Positions 51,601-59,806 of a stretch of DNA of 64,000 nucleotides are shown in pieces. Source of the stretch: Mycobacterium sp. 3519A (GTDB lineage Bacteria > Actinomycetota > Actinomycetes > Mycobacteriales > Mycobacteriaceae). Both the position numbers and the translations under genes were made by a program. Where the stretch lies: NCBI RefSeq assembly GCF_900240945.1, contig NZ_OESG01000012.1, forward strand, positions 930,001-994,000, written 5' to 3'. The first letter of the stretch is position 1. Each line of letters begins with the position of its first letter. The notes below the pieces were generated by a model, which saw nothing but the letters and a program-made list of their open reading frames with translations, was not told the origin of the DNA and searched no databases.

Positions 51601-52475
51601 TCGGCGAGCTCCTCACGTTTGGCCGCCCTGGCTCCGATGCTGCGCAGCACGAACAGCACGAAGAAGGAGATGGCCAGCAGCACAATCGAGATGGCCGCGG
51701 CACCGCTGGGGTCGTCGTTCTCGATCAGCGTGCGGATCCACTGCGACGACACTTCCGTCTCGCCAGGCACCGCCCCACCGATCAACACCACCGACCCGTA
51801 CTCGCCGATCGCGCGGGAAAACGCAAGGCCCGCACCGGAAAGCAGGGACGGCAACAGCGCGGGCAGGATCACCAAGGTGAAGATGGTCCGGTTGTTCGCC
51901 CCCAACGACGCTGCGGCCTCCTCGACTTCGCGGTCGAGTTCCAGCAGCACCGGCTGCACCGAGCGCACCACGAACGGCAACGTCACGAACAGCAGCGCGA
52001 TGCCGACGCCCCATTTCGTGTGCTGCAGATGCAGGCCGACAGGACTGGCAGGCCCGTAGAGCGCGAGCATCACCAGGCTGGCGACGATCGTCGGCAACGC
52101 GAACGGCAGGTCGATGATCGCGTCGACCAGCCTCTTGCCGATGAAATCGTCGCGGGTCAGCACCCAGGCCACCAGCAGGCCGAAGAACAGATTGATCACC
52201 GCGACCGAGAACGAGATGGTCAGCGTCACGCGCAGCGACGCGATCGCCGAGTTCGACGTGACCGCGGCCCAGAACGCGTCCCAACCGCCGCCCGCCGACT
52301 GCCACACGATGGCGGCCAGCGGCAACAACACGATCACCGACAGCCACGTCGTCGCGACCCCCACCCGCAACGAGGTGGTGCCGTAGCGGCTCTTGAAGAA
52401 TCCACGAGGCCGCCCGGGGTCACCGTCGCCGGTGACCTCGGGCCTGGCGGTCTCAGGGTTCAGCGCAGCTGTCAT
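51597..52475 (-). CDS. cysT: Sulfate ABC transporter permease CysT
   Basis: A 292-residue permease. A cytoplasmic tail precedes the first span (FKSRYGTTSLRVGVATTWLSVIVLLPLAAIVW), and the permease coupling loop appears as ELDREVEEAAASLGANNRTIFTLVILPALLPSLLSG. AFSRAIGEYGSVVLIGG is the CysT/CysU hallmark. The ATG overlaps the subI stop by four bases and its own stop overlaps cysW, so all four genes are translationally linked. Confidence 0.94.
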   Translation of the reverse strand: MTAALNPETARPEVTGDGDPGRPRGFFKSRYGTTSLRVGVATTWLSVIVLLPLAAIVWQSAGGGWDAFWAAVTSNSAIASLRVTLTISFSVAVINLFFGLLVAWVLTRDDFIGKRLVDAIIDLPFALPTIVASLVMLALYGPASPVGLHLQHTKWGVGIALLFVTLPFVVRSVQPVLLELDREVEEAAASLGANNRTIFTLVILPALLPSLLSGAGLAFSRAIGEYGSVVLIGGAVPGETEVSSQWIRTLIENDDPSGAAAISIVLLAISFFVLFVLRSIGARAAKREELAE

Positions 52476-53500
52476 CCAGTCGCCTGCTTGTAGATCTTCG
52501 TGATACTGCCGTTGTCCTTGTCGAACAACACGGGGTCAACCGCGCTCCATCCTCCCAGGTCGTCGATCGTCCACAACTTCTGCGGGGCCGGGAAGTCGGT
52601 AGCGAAGTCCTCGGCCACCGACGGATCGACGGGGCGGAAGCCGGCCTGCGCCCAGATCTTCTGCGCGTCCTTGGTGAACAGGTAGTTCTTCAGCGCGTTC
52701 GCCTTGTCCAGGTGCGTGCTGGAGGTCACCACGGCGACCGGGTTCTCGATCTTGAACGTCTGCGGCGGGTTGATGTGCTCGACGGGCTTGCCCTGCCGCT
52801 CGGTGTTGATGGCCTCGTTCTCGTAGCTGATCAGGACGTCGCCGGTGCCCTGCAGGAAGACGTCGGTCGCCTCGCGCCCGGAGCCCGGCCGGGTCTTGAC
52901 GTGCTCGGTGACCAGCTTGTTGACAAAGTCCAACCCGGCCTGCGGGTTCTTGCCGCCGTCGCTCTTGGCGGCGTACGGCGCCAGCAGGTTCCACTTGGCG
53001 GAGCCGGAGCTCAGCGGGCTCGGGGTGACCACCTCGAGGCCAGGCTGCAGCAGATCGTCCCAGTCTTTGATGTTCTTCGGGTTGCCCTTGCGCACGACGA
53101 GCGAAACGACGGACCCGAATGGGACGCCCTTGGTGGCGTCGGCGTTCCAATCCTTGGCCACCTTGTCGGCCTTGACCAGGCGGGTGATGTCGGGCTCGAC
53201 GGAGAAGTTCACGATGTCGGCGGGCTTGCCGTCGACCACGGAGCGCGACTGGTCGCCGGATGCGCCGTAGGACGTGGTCACCGCGACACCCTTACCTTCG
53301 GGGGTCGCCGCGAACGCCGGAATGATCTTGCTCCAGCCCGGCTCCGGCACCGCGTAGGCGACCAGCGTCAGCGTGGTCTCCGCGGCCGCCGTCGAGCTGT
53401 CGCCGGCCACGTCGCTGGAGCCGCCGCCGCAGCCTGCGAGCAGGGTCGCCGTCGCAGCGAAGGCGGCGCCGTAGCGCCAGGATTTGCGGATGTTGACCAT
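52472..53500 (-). CDS. subI: Sulfate-binding lipoprotein SubI
   Basis: A 342-residue extracytoplasmic lipoprotein that captures sulfate (and probably thiosulfate) for CysTWA. The signal peptide ends in the lipobox LLAGCGGG, whose Cys would be lipidated. The binding domain shows TTLTLVAYAVPEPGW, SYGASGDQSRSVVDG and PADIVNFSVEPDI near the N-terminus and a C-terminal ALKNYLFTKDAQKIWAQAGFRPVDP. ATG at 53498-53500 follows AAGGAAAGG. A polycysteine leader and an SD-covering hairpin lie upstream, so cysteine supply should control the operon. Confidence 0.95.
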   Translation of the reverse strand: MVNIRKSWRYGAAFAATATLLAGCGGGSSDVAGDSSTAAAETTLTLVAYAVPEPGWSKIIPAFAATPEGKGVAVTTSYGASGDQSRSVVDGKPADIVNFSVEPDITRLVKADKVAKDWNADATKGVPFGSVVSLVVRKGNPKNIKDWDDLLQPGLEVVTPSPLSSGSAKWNLLAPYAAKSDGGKNPQAGLDFVNKLVTEHVKTRPGSGREATDVFLQGTGDVLISYENEAINTERQGKPVEHINPPQTFKIENPVAVVTSSTHLDKANALKNYLFTKDAQKIWAQAGFRPVDPSVAEDFATDFPAPQKLWTIDDLGGWSAVDPVLFDKDNGSITKIYKQATG

Positions 53501-53511
53501 TGATGACCTTT

Positions 53512-53553
53512 CCTTACCAGGGACGAACGGACGAGCCCGTCGCGACGGCAAGG
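53512..53553 (-). promoter_or_regulatory. Stem that can cover the subI Shine-Dalgarno sequence
   Basis: On the minus strand, CCTTGCC (53553-53547) can pair with GGTAAGG (53518-53512), seven pairs including one G-U, across a 28-base loop. GGTAAGG overlaps the subI ribosome site GGTAAGGAAAGG. This mirrors the shorter hairpin before sirA. Pairing is read from sequence; the switching role is inferred. Confidence 0.5.
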
Positions 53554-53618
53554 CGAGTAATCAGTACCTGGGCATCCAGACAGCCGCTACCGACACCAGA
53601 CCGCGGACGGATATGGAG

Positions 53619-53711
53619 TCAGCGACAACAACAGACGTCTGCGACAGCGGAAAAACCCACGGCAATGAGGGCCAGGATGTGGCCGCTCTTGTTGCCGGTC
53701 GCTGTGCGCAT
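53619..53711 (-). CDS. Polycysteine leader peptide of the subI-cysTWA operon (leaderless uORF, 30 aa)
   Basis: A 30-residue frame starting ATG at 53711 and ending VADVCCCR, with three consecutive Cys codons (TGT TGT TGT... reading TGTTGTTGT) just before the final Arg. It lies 118 bases upstream of subI. A -10 hexamer sits seven bases before its ATG, so the message probably begins at the A of the start codon. Leaderless polycysteine frames before sulfur genes are known mycobacterial cysteine attenuators, including before the sulfate-transport operon. The peptide itself is probably not functional; translation rate through the Cys codons is the signal. Confidence 0.85.
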   Translation of the reverse strand: MRTATGNKSGHILALIAVGFSAVADVCCCR

Positions 53712-53718
53712 GGCGCGA

Positions 53719-53724
53719 AGAATA
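53719..53724 (-). promoter_or_regulatory. -10 element of the subI leader transcript
   Basis: TATTCT on the minus strand (53724 to 53719) matches the mycobacterial -10 pattern and ends exactly seven bases before the leader ATG, the same spacing as for the sirA leader. A transcription start at the A of the ATG is inferred. Confidence 0.6.
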
Positions 53725-53755
53725 ACAGAGTCCGGGCACACGCTCAGGGTCGGGC

Positions 53756-53842
53756 TTAGCCGGCATAACGAGTTAGCAGCCACATCACGACCACCAGGAC
53801 CACGAGAATGACGAGCACCAGGGTGACCCGAGATCGCGGCAT
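53756..53842 (-). CDS. 28-aa predicted membrane microprotein
   Basis: A 28-residue frame: a short basic head (MPRSRV) followed by an almost pure Val/Leu/Ile span with a Met-Trp near its end and a TRYAG tail, i.e. one transmembrane helix with the N-terminus probably inside. The ATG at 53842 lies three bases after the stop of the 64-aa gene, and GAGGAG at the end of that gene is its ribosome site at proper spacing. Composition and coupling support a real gene. Function unknown. Confidence 0.6.
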   Translation of the reverse strand: MPRSRVTLVLVILVVLVVVMWLLTRYAG

Positions 53843-53845
53843 GGC

Positions 53846-54040
53846 TTACTCCTCGTCCTCGTCTTGATGGCGCACCCGCCGCATCAGCCGGATGCCGTTG
53901 CCAAGCGCACCGTCGAGCAGGATGGCGATGCCATAGGCGAGGGCCAGTACGACCGGCATCACCACGGCGGTCTGCGCAACGAACGGCAGTCCGGACAGCC
54001 ACAGTTCGACGCCGTCCCACCAGTTGAGGAAGCCGCCCAC
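53846..54040 (-). CDS. Small membrane protein, Rv2401A-like (64 aa)
   Basis: A 64-residue protein beginning GGFLNWWDGVELWLSGLPF, then a hydrophobic helix VAQTAVVMPVVLALAYGIAILLD, and an acidic-basic tail MRRVRHQDEDEE. Length and position (between subI and the trehalase-type gene) agree with Rv2401A of M. tuberculosis as remembered, annotated as a possible membrane protein. GTG at 54038-54040 is chosen; the frame extends 18 codons upstream. It is divergent from the FAD monooxygenase by 32 bp. Confidence 0.72.
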   Translation of the reverse strand: MGGFLNWWDGVELWLSGLPFVAQTAVVMPVVLALAYGIAILLDGALGNGIRLMRRVRHQDEDEE

Positions 54041-54072
54041 CCGGCCAGCGTAGGCGATGCGAAAATGACCTC

Positions 54073-55290
54073 GTGCCTGCGGACAAGACCACATGTGTGA
54101 TCGCCGGCGGCGGCCCCGCGGGCATGATGCTGGGCCTGCTGCTGGCGCGCGGCGGCGTCGACGTCACGGTGATGGAGAAACACGCAGACTTCCTGCGCGA
54201 TTTCCGCGGTGACACCGTGCATGCGAGCACGCTGCGAATGCTCGACGAACTCGGTCTTGCCGACGAGTTCGCTCATGTGCCGCACCGTGTCATCGAGACG
54301 CTGACGATGACTGTCCAGGGCACCGAGGTGGGTGTCGACCTGAGCCGAATTCCGGGTCCGCACAAACACATTGCGTTGGTGCCGCAATGGGATTTCCTCG
54401 AATTGCTTGCCGCTGCAGCCGAAAAGGAGCCGACGTTCACGCTGCTGCGCAGCACCGAAGTGCTCGGCCCGATTCGAAACGGCGACAAGGTAATCGGCGT
54501 CCGCTACCGGGACAGCGACGGCCAGGAGCGGGAACTGCACGCCGCGTTGACGGTGGCCTGCGACGGCCGCTCGTCGACGCTGCGCACAGCAATGGGGTTG
54601 ACCCCCAAGAACTTCGGCGCGCCGATGGACGTGTGGTGGTTCCGGCTGCCACGCGACCCCGACGACCCGCACGGTCTGGCAGGGGTACTCGGCACCGGGC
54701 ACGCGCTGGTGGTCATCGACCGCGGTGACTACTACCAGTGCGCCTTCGTCATTCCCAAGGGCCGCGACGCCCAGTTGCGTGCGCAAGGCATCGAGACGCT
54801 GCACCGCGAGGTGGTGGCGCTGGTGCCCTGGCTTGCCGACCACGTCACCTCGCTGACGTCGTTCGACGACGTCAAACTGCTCGACGTGCAACTCAACCGG
54901 TTGCACCGCTGGTACGCCGACGGCCTGTTGCTGATCGGGGACGCGGCGCACGCCATGTCGCCAGTCGGCGGCGTCGGCATCAACCTGGCCGTCGCCGACG
55001 CGGTGGCGGCGGGTGCCGCACTGGCGGGACCGCTGCGGCGCGGCACGGTTTCCACCAAGCTGTTGGCCCGGGTGCAGGCGCGGCGCTGGCTACCCGCCGC
55101 GCTGGTTCAGGCGGCGCAGCGGGCCATCCACGCCCGCGTCATCGCGGTCGCGGTTTCGCCAGGTCGGACCGCCCAGCCGCCGCTTCTGGCGCGGTTGGCC
55201 GCCCGGGTGCCCGCGCTGCGCGTGGTGGCCGGCTACGCGATCGCGATCGGTCCGCTGCCCGAACACGTGCCGGAGTTTGCCCGCCGCTGA
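54073..55290 (+). CDS. FAD-dependent monooxygenase, PHBH/UbiH family
   Basis: A 405-residue group A flavoprotein monooxygenase. The FAD-binding N-terminus is TTCVIAGGGPAGMMLGLLLARGG, the conserved DG motif appears in LTVACDGRSSTLRTAMG, and the second FAD motif is GLLLIGDAAHAMSPVGGVGINLAVADA. It presumably hydroxylates an aromatic or lipid substrate using NAD(P)H, but the substrate is unknown. GTG at 54073 is the start that keeps the N-terminal strand. A gene of this class is not part of the M. tuberculosis order at this site as I remember it. Confidence 0.87.
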   Translation: MPADKTTCVIAGGGPAGMMLGLLLARGGVDVTVMEKHADFLRDFRGDTVHASTLRMLDELGLADEFAHVPHRVIETLTMTVQGTEVGVDLSRIPGPHKHIALVPQWDFLELLAAAAEKEPTFTLLRSTEVLGPIRNGDKVIGVRYRDSDGQERELHAALTVACDGRSSTLRTAMGLTPKNFGAPMDVWWFRLPRDPDDPHGLAGVLGTGHALVVIDRGDYYQCAFVIPKGRDAQLRAQGIETLHREVVALVPWLADHVTSLTSFDDVKLLDVQLNRLHRWYADGLLLIGDAAHAMSPVGGVGINLAVADAVAAGAALAGPLRRGTVSTKLLARVQARRWLPAALVQAAQRAIHARVIAVAVSPGRTAQPPLLARLAARVPALRVVAGYAIAIGPLPEHVPEFARR

Positions 55291-55358
55291 GCCGACCGCA
55301 CGCGGACACGCAGCCCGACGAGTAGACGACGGGGCGTTCGGCAGTCGATGATGTCGGC

Positions 55359-57389
55359 ATGACGCTGCAAGACACCGAGCCTGCCGACGGCGCGCCGGAG
55401 GCCGAGGCCAACGGGTCCAAACCCGGCCAGGCCGAAGCCCCGTTCACCGTGACGGCGCCGGTGCCCTACACCAGTAGCGGGTCGCTGCGGAACCCGTTCC
55501 CGCCCATCGCGGACTACGCCTTCCTGTCCGACTGCGAGAACACCTGCCTGATCTCGTCGGCGGGTTCGGTGGAGTGGCTGTGCGTGCCGCGGCCGGACTC
55601 CCCCAGCGTGTTCGGCGCCATCCTGGACCGTGGTGCGGGACATTTCCGGCTCAGCCCGTACGGGGTGTCGGTGCCCGCGGCCCGGCGGTATCTGCCCGGC
55701 AGCCTGATCCTGGAAACCACCTGGCAGACCCACACTGGCTGGATGATCGTGCGCGACGCCCTGGTGATGGGGCCGTGGCACGACATCGAGACACGCTCGC
55801 GCACCCACCGCCGCACACCGATGGACTGGGACGCCGAGCACATCCTGCTGCGCACCGTGCGCTGCGTCAGCGGCACCGTCGAACTGGTGATGAGCTGTGA
55901 GCCGTCATTCGACTACCACCGGATCAACGCCACCTGGGAGTACTCGGCCCAGGCCTACGGCGAGGCGATCGCGCGCGCCAGCAGGGACGCCGACGCGCAT
56001 CCGACGCTGCGGTTGACCACCAACCTGCGCATCGGCCTTGAGGGCCGTGAGGCGCGGGCCCGCACCCGAATGAAAGAGGGCGACAACATCTTCGTCGCCC
56101 TGAGTTGGTCCAAGCACCCGGTGCCGCAGACCTACGACGAAGCCGTCGACCGGATGTGGCAGACCAGCGAATGCTGGCGCCAGTGGATCAACGTCGGCGA
56201 TTTCCCCGACCACCCGTGGCGGTCGTATCTACAGCGCAGCGCGCTCACCTTGAAGGGCCTGACCTACTCGCCCACCGGCGCGCTGCTGGCCGCGCCCACC
56301 ACGTCGCTGCCGGAAACCCCTCAGGGCGAACGAAATTGGGATTACCGCTACGCGTGGGTGCGCGATTCGACCTTCGCGCTGTGGGGCCTGTACACGTTGG
56401 GCCTCGACCGTGAGGCCGACGACTTCTTCGCGTTCATCGCGGACGTGTCGGGCGCCAACAACGGTGAGCGCCATCCGCTACAGGTGATGTACGCCGTCGG
56501 CGGTGAGCGCACCCTGGTCGAGGAAGAACTGCACCACCTGTCCGGCTACGACAACGCCAGACCGGTGCGGATCGGCAACGGCGCCTACAACCAGATGCAG
56601 CACGACATCTGGGGCACCTGCCTGGATTCGGTGTATCTGCATGCCAAATCGCGTGAGCAGATCTCCGACAGCCTGTGGCCGGTGCTCAAGCAACAGGTCG
56701 AAGAGGCGATCAAGCACTGGCGCGAACCCGACCGCGGTATCTGGGAGGTGCGCGGCGAACCGCAGCACTTCACGTCGAGCAAGATCATGTGCTGGGTGGC
56801 GCTGGACCGCGGGTCGAAGCTGGCCGAACTGGAGGGCGAGAAGTCCTACGCGCAGCAGTGGCGCGCCATCGCCGAGGAGATCAAGGCCGACATCCTGGCC
56901 AACGGTGTGGACTCCCGCGGCGTGTTGACGCAGCGCTACGGCGACGACGCGCTGGACGCCTCGCTGCTGCTGGCGGTGCTGACCCGGTTCCTGCCCGCCG
57001 ACGACCCGCGGGTGCGCGCCACAGTGCTGGCCATCGCCGACGAGCTGACCGAGGACGGCCTGGTGTTGCGCTACCGCGTCGAGGAAACCGACGACGGTTT
57101 GGCTGGCGAGGAGGGCACGTTCACGATCTGCTCGTTCTGGCTGGTGTCGGCGCTGGTCGAGATCGGCGAGATCCACCGGGCCAAGCACTTGTGCGAGCGG
57201 CTGCTGTCGTTCGCCAGCCCACTGCATCTCTACGCAGAGGAGATCGAGCCGCGCACCGGTAGGCATCTCGGCAACTTCCCGCAGGCGTTCACCCACCTGG
57301 CGTTGATCAACGCGGTGGTGCACGTCATCCGCGCCGAGGAAGAGGCCGACAGCTCCGGGGTGTTCCAGCCGGCCAACGCGCCGATGTAG
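55359..57389 (+). CDS. GH15 family glycosidase, trehalase type (Rv2402/MSMEG_4535-like)
   Basis: A 676-residue member of the glucoamylase-like GH15 family. The hallmark GERNWDYRYAWVRDSTFALWGL lies near residue 325. The N-terminal beta-sandwich part contains DYAFLSDCENTCLISSAGSVEWLCVPRPDSPSVFG (pattern described), and the catalytic acid region near the C-terminus includes EEGTFTICSFWLV. In M. smegmatis and M. tuberculosis the protein at this locus has been shown to hydrolyse trehalose, so this is probably a trehalase. It stands alone with its own ATG at 55359. No signal peptide; cytoplasmic. Confidence 0.88.
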   Translation: MTLQDTEPADGAPEAEANGSKPGQAEAPFTVTAPVPYTSSGSLRNPFPPIADYAFLSDCENTCLISSAGSVEWLCVPRPDSPSVFGAILDRGAGHFRLSPYGVSVPAARRYLPGSLILETTWQTHTGWMIVRDALVMGPWHDIETRSRTHRRTPMDWDAEHILLRTVRCVSGTVELVMSCEPSFDYHRINATWEYSAQAYGEAIARASRDADAHPTLRLTTNLRIGLEGREARARTRMKEGDNIFVALSWSKHPVPQTYDEAVDRMWQTSECWRQWINVGDFPDHPWRSYLQRSALTLKGLTYSPTGALLAAPTTSLPETPQGERNWDYRYAWVRDSTFALWGLYTLGLDREADDFFAFIADVSGANNGERHPLQVMYAVGGERTLVEEELHHLSGYDNARPVRIGNGAYNQMQHDIWGTCLDSVYLHAKSREQISDSLWPVLKQQVEEAIKHWREPDRGIWEVRGEPQHFTSSKIMCWVALDRGSKLAELEGEKSYAQQWRAIAEEIKADILANGVDSRGVLTQRYGDDALDASLLLAVLTRFLPADDPRVRATVLAIADELTEDGLVLRYRVEETDDGLAGEEGTFTICSFWLVSALVEIGEIHRAKHLCERLLSFASPLHLYAEEIEPRTGRHLGNFPQAFTHLALINAVVHVIRAEEEADSSGVFQPANAPM

Positions 57390-57549
57390 CACCGGTAGCG
57401 TCGCGATGACGGGCAGGTAGCGCTTCAGGATCATCGTGGGTCGATGCCTTGTCGGCGGTGCCGTTGTCGCGCACGATGGCTGCCATGGGTATCCGAAGGC
57501 GACCGCGAGTGAGGAACGAGCGAGGACCGGAGCGAGTGGGAGTCGAGGC

Positions 57550-57813
57550 ATGAACCGCCGCTTTGGTGACGACAGTTCGCGTCGGGTGATCGATGTGGCG
57601 ACGGGCATCCTGGTCGGGTTGCGCGGTTGTTCCGATCATGAAGCCTTCGACGAACTGGTGCGCGTGGTGCACGAGACCGGTGTCGGCATCGGACGACTGG
57701 CCTCGGGTCTGGTGGCACTCGCGAGCGGCACGGCGACGGCCGAGCACGCCGAGGCGTTCGCCGTGTGGGGCGAGTTGGTGCGCCGCGGCCGACTGACGCC
57801 AGCGACGCTGTAG
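57550..57813 (+). CDS. Small ANTAR-domain-like RNA-binding protein
   Basis: An 87-residue protein made almost entirely of an ANTAR-type helical domain: SSRRVIDVATGILVGLRGCSDHEAFDELVRVVHETGVGIGRLASGLV (pattern: ID.A.GIL...GCS..EAF..L). ANTAR domains bind paired hairpins in RNA and act as antiterminators. No sensor domain is attached. ATG at 57550 is chosen by domain start; an upstream frame to 57436 exists. Its stop overlaps the next gene start by one base. Confidence 0.68.
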   Translation: MNRRFGDDSSRRVIDVATGILVGLRGCSDHEAFDELVRVVHETGVGIGRLASGLVALASGTATAEHAEAFAVWGELVRRGRLTPATL

Positions 57814-58589
57814 TGAGTACTGACGTCGCAGCCACAGCGTTCGAAGCCGCATGGGATGAGTGGCACCGCGAGCGTGAACGCTATTACGGGGATCCGTTGG
57901 GCTGGGTGAGCCTGACCGGGTTGTACTGGCTGACCGACGAGTTCGAGTCGGTCAGCGGCCTTCCCGGTCGTTGGCGCGCGGACTCCGATGCGGTGTATGT
58001 CGAGGGCATCGAGGGCACCGACCGGCTCGAACCGGTCGAGGGCGCACCCGGGCTACGGGTCGACGACGGCGAGCGCCGCATCGAGGTCATTCGACGCACC
58101 GGGTCGGTCGCATTGCGGGTGCATGATCCGCAGTCCCCGCATCTGCGCGACTATCGCGGCATTCCGGCCTATCCGCCGAGTGAGCGCTGGCGGGTGACCG
58201 GCACGTTCACGCCGTATCAGCAGTCGCAGACCGTCACGACCGGTGCGGTGGTCGAGGGGTTGGAGCACCACCACAACGCCGTCGGCGTCATCGACTTCGA
58301 ATTGGCCGGTGCCCCCGCTCAATTGGTCGCGTTCGGTAGGCCGGACGGTGCGTTGCACGTGCTGTTCACTGATGCCACCAGCGGCGTCACCACCTACCCC
58401 GCGTGCCGATCACTGGCGGTCGAGGGACCTGACGCCGGTGGGACGGTGACGCTGGACTTCAACCGGGCGTCGAACCTGCCGTGCGCCTTCACCGACTTCG
58501 CGACGTGCCCGGTGGCGCCCGCCGAGAACAGGCTGACCGTCGCCGTCGAGGCCGGCGAAAAGAATCCGCGGCCTTTCAGATCCCACTGA
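57813..58589 (+). CDS. DUF1684 family protein
   Basis: A 258-residue protein of the DUF1684 family, with the hallmark blocks RERYYGDPLGWVSLTGLYWL near the N-terminus and DFNRASNLPCAFTDFATCP followed by ENRLTVAVEAGEK near the C-terminus. Its biochemical function is unknown. GTG at 57813 overlaps the ANTAR gene stop. It is 44 bp upstream of the ssuD-like gene on the same strand, so it may belong to that sulfonate operon. Confidence 0.82.
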   Translation: MSTDVAATAFEAAWDEWHRERERYYGDPLGWVSLTGLYWLTDEFESVSGLPGRWRADSDAVYVEGIEGTDRLEPVEGAPGLRVDDGERRIEVIRRTGSVALRVHDPQSPHLRDYRGIPAYPPSERWRVTGTFTPYQQSQTVTTGAVVEGLEHHHNAVGVIDFELAGAPAQLVAFGRPDGALHVLFTDATSGVTTYPACRSLAVEGPDAGGTVTLDFNRASNLPCAFTDFATCPVAPAENRLTVAVEAGEKNPRPFRSH

Positions 58590-58633
58590 TACAAACCCGT
58601 GACCACGGGTTCTGCAGCGGGCACGATTTCGCG

Positions 58634-59806
58634 GTGACTCATGTCCAATTGCATTGGTTCCTCCCCACATACGGCGACAGCAGACTGATCGTCGGCGGCG
58701 GGCACGGCACTCCGGCGGGGGCGGCGCACAGCGACCGCGACGCGTCGATCGACTATCTGGCCTCCATCGTGCGGGCGGCGGAATCGTTCGGATTCACCGG
58801 CGCCCTGATCCCGACCGGTGCGTGGTGCGAAGACGCCTTCGTCACGGCGGCGCTGCTGGCAAGGGAGACCAGATCACTGGCGTTCCTGGTGGCATTCCGG
58901 CCCGGTCTGGTCAGCCCGACACTGTCGGCGCAGATGGCCGCCACCTTCGCCCGTCATGCACCTGGGCGCATCTTGCTCAACGTCGTAGTCGGCGGCGAGG
59001 CGCACGAACAGCGCGCGTTCGGCGACCACCTGGACAAGGACGGCCGTTACCACCGCTGCGACGAGTTCCTCGAGGTTGTCCGGCGACTCTGGGACGGTGA
59101 CACGGTATCGCTGAATGGCGAGCACATCCACGTCGAGGAGGCGTCGTTGGCGACGCTACCAAACCCCGTACCGCCCTTGTACTTTGGCGGTAGCTCGGCC
59201 GCGGCGGGTCCGGTGGCGGCGCGACACGCCGACGTCTACCTGACGTGGGGTGAGCCGCCGGCAGCGGTGCGGGAGAAGGTGGACTGGATCCGTGGCCTTG
59301 CCGAGCAGGAGGGCCGATCGGTGCGGTTCGGCATCAGGCTGCACACCATCTCCCGCGACACGGCCGACGAGGCGTGGCAGCAGGCGGACAAGCTGATCGA
59401 TGCGCTCGACGAGGACACGGTCGCGAACGCGCAGAAAGGCTTGCACCGCAGCCAATCCGAAGGGCAGAAGCGGATGCTGGCGCTGCACGAGCAACACCGG
59501 CGCGAGGGCAGTTGGCATGACGCCCGCAGCCTGGAGGTCGCGCCCAACCTGTGGGCGGGCGTCGGCCTGGTGCGGGGCGGGGCGGGGACCGCGCTGGTGG
59601 GCAGCCACACCGAGGTGGCCGACCGGATCGCCGAATACGCGGACGTCGGGATCGACGAGTTCATCTTCTCCGGCTATCCGCATCTGGAAGAGCTGTACTG
59701 GTTCGGCGAAGGCGTGGTGCCGATCCTGCGTGAACGGGGTCTGTTCAAAGGCGAGGCGAGCACGACGGCGCCGGCGTCGATTCCGTTCCTCGGTTCATCC
59801 CGATGA
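58634..59806 (+). CDS. SsuD-type FMNH2-dependent alkanesulfonate monooxygenase
   Basis: A 390-residue luciferase-like monooxygenase that by family cleaves the C-S bond of alkanesulfonates, releasing sulfite for SirA. The diagnostic opening VQLHWFLPTYGDSRLIVGGGHG is nearly that of SsuD. Further marks are IPTGAWCEDAFVTAALLA, LLNVVVGGEAHEQRAFGD, the segment GGSSAAAGPVAARHADVYLTW and FSGYPHLEELYWFGEGV. GTG at 58634 is chosen. Its end overlaps the SfnB-like gene by four bases. The sulfonate transporter and the FMN reductase are not in this window. Confidence 0.9.
   Translation: MTHVQLHWFLPTYGDSRLIVGGGHGTPAGAAHSDRDASIDYLASIVRAAESFGFTGALIPTGAWCEDAFVTAALLARETRSLAFLVAFRPGLVSPTLSAQMAATFARHAPGRILLNVVVGGEAHEQRAFGDHLDKDGRYHRCDEFLEVVRRLWDGDTVSLNGEHIHVEEASLATLPNPVPPLYFGGSSAAAGPVAARHADVYLTWGEPPAAVREKVDWIRGLAEQEGRSVRFGIRLHTISRDTADEAWQQADKLIDALDEDTVANAQKGLHRSQSEGQKRMLALHEQHRREGSWHDARSLEVAPNLWAGVGLVRGGAGTALVGSHTEVADRIAEYADVGIDEFIFSGYPHLEELYWFGEGVVPILRERGLFKGEASTTAPASIPFLGSSR

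Noticed and set aside
49600..52059. An 819-codon plus-strand frame opposite cysA-cysW-cysT
   Set aside because: Same reason: antisense to three clear transporter genes, low-complexity composition rich in Arg, His and Gln, no ribosome site.
57490..57549. GAGCGAGGA-like repeats before the ANTAR gene, also seen before cysH at 41561
   Set aside because: Short purine-rich wording of this type recurs in mycobacterial 5' regions, often as part of ribosome sites; two partial copies do not support a repeat family.
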